From Sanderia malayensis (lineage: Eukaryota > Cnidaria > Scyphozoa > Semaeostomeae > Pelagiidae): a stretch of DNA of 64,000 nt. A model generated the notes under the pieces. The model did no database searches. It saw only the letters and a program-made list of their open reading frames with translations, and was not told the DNA's origin. The first letter of the stretch is position 1. Every line of letters starts with the position of its first letter. Positions 62,401 through 64,000 of the stretch are shown in pieces. Made by a program: the position numbers and the translations under genes. Location of the stretch: assembly GCA_013076295.1 (NCBI GenBank), contig RQOL01000618.1, forward strand, positions 620,001-684,000, read 5' to 3'.

Positions 62401-64000
62401 CTCTTCTTGTTTATCTCGTATTTGCCTTGACTAAGGACAAAAAAGTACTTGAAATAGACAAAAGTAGAAGTTTGACTTAAGGTAATGCATCTTTAAGAAG
62501 GAAATTTTTGGTGGAAGAACATCAAAATTTGATGTTCTTCCACTAAACATTTCGACAATTCTGACATTTCGTATCCATTTGATGATCAAATGGAAACCAA
62601 AAAACATTACAATTATAAAAATATAAAGAATTAATGGAGGAGGTATGGAGAAGGTATGGAAGTAGGAACGAGCAGAAAAAGATAAACGGGAAGAGAGACA
62701 AGGAAGAAAGATACAAATATAACACAAAGAAATAACAAAGGTAAAAAAAAGAGTTGCAGAAAGAGAATGAAAGCAATTAAAAGTACATAAGAAATGGATA
62801 GACATTCAGATAAGAAGAAGAACGAAGAAGAATAGTTACTCACTCGTTGAAGATTTTGTTCTCTTGATTTCTGCTGATATTTTCTCAGCTTGTCGGCATC
62901 TTCGATGCTGGTCAGGAAAAGAGAGACATCATCATATCATGGTTGGTAAGTACACGAAGAAAACAATTTTCACTACTACCATATTTACTCGAGTGAGCGC
63001 AACGACGCTCTTTTAATTTCCGGCACCTTTGATGCGGCGCTTTTTAAAATGACAGGGTTTTTAAACCCTGTCATTTTTTAATAAAACAAACAAATTTTAA
63101 ACAATCTTTTAGTAGTAAAACATACAGGTTTGAAACACTTAAGTGTGTTTTAATACAAGAAAATAAACTCCCGAGGGTTAAGTTTAGATTTGCATTTTTT
63201 CCAGTTTGATTCTAACAATTCGAATGGTTTTTCGATTAAGCGCCGCATTTAAGCCTGGCTTGGTTTCTATATAGTCGCAGAGGGTCGCTGAAAGAATTAA
63301 AAACCACACAGAGACATTGTCAAAAGTTGATTTTAATCCTTTGAGTGACCCTCGACGACTATATGGAAACCAGGCTTTACAATAAGGATAACTGCGGCGC
63401 TCATATGGGGCCGGTGCTCACTCTAATAAATACGGTATGTTTTTACTGCACACCTCCTATGGAAAACATAAGCAGGAAAGAAAACTAACTTGGCTTTGAA
63501 TGCTTCATCTTCTTGTTGCTTTTGAATTCCATGGTATTTCTTGACAAGATTTTCAAAATTCAGGTCAACTTGCCTAGGCACTAATGTCTTGAGACGCTAT
63601 AAACAATGAGAACTGATTTGTTACTGAATGGCAGTGGAAACAAAATAAAACAAATAAAAGCAAAAAGCACTGAATAAAAAAATAATTGATGAAGAAATAG
63701 AACTACAGAAGAGAGCAAGAAATGTATGAATAAAATTAACAGCCACCCAGTTAGAAAAGGAAATAATAAAAAAGGAAATTCACAGGGTTGGTTAAGAGAA
63801 ATATGGTATCAACAAAAAAGATATAGGCACATAGATCATTTAAATGATGAAGCAAATTATAGAATAGGTGGAGAATACAAAGTAGATGTACGAAAGTAGA
63901 GCATAAAGAATTAGAAAATGTCAGAAAGAAATACGAACAGATGCAAGAATCATAGAAAATAAATAGCATTGTATGTATCATAACATATAATACCTCTTTA
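43758..64000 (-). CDS. SPEF2: SPEF2 (sperm flagellar protein 2 / CPC1), lacking the N-terminus
   Basis: Central-pair protein of motile cilia and flagella. About 52 minus-strand exons with matching phases give roughly 1,780 residues (human 1,822). The CH domain lies beyond 64000. Exons by start: 64000 (partial), ~63596, 62907, 62430, 62153, 61995, 61632, 61419, 60929, 60587, 60233, 60010, 59766, 59310, 59078, 58603, 58102, 57906, 57673, 57438, 56854, 56416, 56275, 56019, 55764, 55521, 55173, 54981, 54853, 54675, 54237, 54010, 53620, 53383, 52929, 52354, 52053, 51482, 51135, 50408, 49847, 49344, 49130, 48950, 48371, 47492, 46951, 46610, 46220, 45206, 44682, 43802; stop TGA at 43758-43760. Family blocks: REKRRRRVLVEQL, LMHVRHEKEV, ILGHILHRM, LWDICDTRKEEAEEER. 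An adenylate-kinase-like domain has a P-loop GKFFSGKST (58000-58102) and GWVLDGFPSTINQA (56353-56416). A Ser/Lys-rich linker fills 54361-54675. Confidence 0.96.
43893..44229. mobile_element. MITE with ends CCGTAATGCTTCGATTAAAC (TA target)
   Basis: 337 bp, flanked by TA. The left end CCGTAATGCTTCGATTAAAC is mirrored exactly at the right end. The interior has several AAACGCCCC / GAATAGACGCCC units. It belongs with the CCGTAAATCC elements by its first bases and by its repeated C-rich units. It sits in the last SPEF2 intron. Confidence 0.88.
44328..44401. repeat. (TAA)n microsatellite
   Basis: About 24 uninterrupted trinucleotide units in the last SPEF2 intron. The poly-Ile and poly-Leu reading frames across it are artefacts. 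Confidence 0.98.
44722..44869. mobile_element. MITE, CAGTAAAYACCCGC family, copy 1
   Basis: 148 bp, TA-flanked, ends CAGTAAATACCCGCGTATA and ..ATGCGGGTGTTTACTG. The interior shares TTCTGCATCCA, CAAATACAATAG and GAGCAGGGA with copy 2. In a SPEF2 intron. Confidence 0.88.
45582..46046. mobile_element. MITE, CCGTAAATCC family, long copy
   Basis: 465 bp, TA-flanked, with 10-bp perfect ends CCGTAAATCC / GGATTTACGG followed by TCGAATAAGC on both sides. At least seven internal AATAAGCCCCC-like units. In the SPEF2 intron 45207-46169. Confidence 0.88.
47871..48019. mobile_element. MITE, CAGTAAAYACCCGC family, copy 2
   Basis: 149 bp with inverted ends CAGTAAACACCCGC / GCGGGTGTTTACTG, same orientation as copy 1 and clearly similar throughout. 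The flanks read TG on both sides, not TA. In the SPEF2 intron 47493-48188. Confidence 0.87.
48474..48677 (+). pseudogene. Fragment of a LINE (non-LTR retrotransposon) ORF2 C-terminus
   Basis: A 67-codon open frame with the segments IFKRNLDNFLRLVPDEP, GYTSLRRADSNSLLDM. Blocks of this type (FKR.LD.FL...PDEP...GY....SNSL.D) are typical of the end of reverse-transcriptase polyproteins of LINEs in invertebrate genomes. It is cut off at the 5' side, as retroposed copies often are, and lies in a SPEF2 intron on the opposite strand. Based on recalled patterns. Confidence 0.55.
50237..50267. promoter_or_regulatory. Two CRE-like palindromes TGACGTCA
   Basis: TGACGTCA at 50237-50244 and 50260-50267, both inside the 11-bp repeat CAATGACGTCA. 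The site matches the CREB/ATF consensus. Location is a SPEF2 intron with no known promoter close by, so function is uncertain. Confidence 0.35.
51652..51867. mobile_element. 216-bp MITE with 6-bp target duplication, copy 2
   Basis: Same ends and length as 27274-27489, flanked by a different 6-bp duplication, AAGTAC (51646-51651 and 51868-51873). It lies in the SPEF2 intron 51483-52005, only 170 bp from an exon. Confidence 0.93.
57000..57180. repeat. Purine-rich tract
   Basis: Long G/A-rich run of GAAAGAAAG-like sequence in the SPEF2 intron 56855-57241. Similar tracts lie at about 58680-58930, 62640-62830 and 63660-63960, again in SPEF2 introns, all purine-rich on the plus strand. Confidence 0.7.
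60102..60132. repeat. 14-bp hairpin with 3-nt loop
   Basis: ATTCCGAGTGTATA, TTA, then the exact complement. It is 32 bp from the 3' end of the SPEF2 exon 60164-60233, so it would form in the intron close to the splice donor. Confidence 0.88.
61731..61860. repeat. Degenerate tandem repeat, TATTATGGCCCCCTCTC-like units
   Basis: About seven imperfect units of roughly 18-20 bp in the SPEF2 intron 61633-61912. The units resemble the C-rich internal units of the CCGTAA MITEs, so it could be a remnant of one. Confidence 0.7.
62511..62543. repeat. 33-bp near-perfect palindrome
   Basis: GTGGAAGAACATCAAA, a single A, then the exact complement. In the SPEF2 intron 62431-62843. Confidence 0.92.
62979..63435. 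mobile_element. MITE with ends CCATATTTACTCGAGTGAGC (TA target)
   Basis: 457 bp, TA-flanked. The right end is the near-complement (CCGTATTTATTAGAGTGAGC on the other strand). Inside are a 15-bp perfect hairpin at 63046-63077 and a longer imperfect inverted repeat pairing about 63255-63292 with 63340-63378. In the second SPEF2 intron of the window. Confidence 0.83.

Overview
Eukaryotic, intron-rich, AT-rich animal DNA. Coding signal comes in short exons with GT..AG borders, so genes were rebuilt by translating exons, checking that splice phases agree, and comparing with remembered families. The gene set (a Shaw-type voltage-gated K+ channel, AP-1 mu, NUP155, the axonemal protein SPEF2) and the many small inverted-repeat transposons suggest an invertebrate metazoan with motile cilia or flagella. 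A cnidarian or similar marine invertebrate is my best guess, but the sequence alone does not settle it.

Layout. 1-5352 (minus): 5' part of NUP155, 13 exons, running off the left edge. 6924-11139 (minus): complete AP-1 mu gene, 13 coding exons, 422 residues. 12945-13692 (plus): a two-exon gene for a small secreted Cys/Tyr-rich peptide with a hAT-like MITE in its intron; this is the least familiar gene that is clearly built like a real one. 15365-23884 (minus): complete Kv3/Shaw-type channel, 5 coding exons, 749 residues, with an unusual S4 and S6. 24653-42188 (minus): an unrecognised gene with at least seven phase-compatible exons and very long introns full of transposons, including a three-level nested insertion at 28560-30671. 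43758-64000 (minus): most of SPEF2, about 52 exons and roughly 1,780 residues, lacking the N-terminal CH domain beyond the right edge.

The genes do not form an operon or pathway. NUP155 (nuclear pore) and AP-1 mu (clathrin sorting at trans-Golgi/endosomes) are housekeeping. The channel and the secreted peptide are tissue-type genes. SPEF2 is axonemal. Non-coding space is dominated by non-autonomous DNA transposons whose ends and target-site duplications can be read directly: TA-duplicating families, hAT-like elements with 8-bp duplications, a 216-bp family with 6-bp duplications in two identical copies, a SINE-like family, and fragments of a pogo-like transposase and a LINE. There are also several short near-perfect hairpins. 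I saw no CRISPR array, rRNA or intact tRNA gene, and nothing bacterial.
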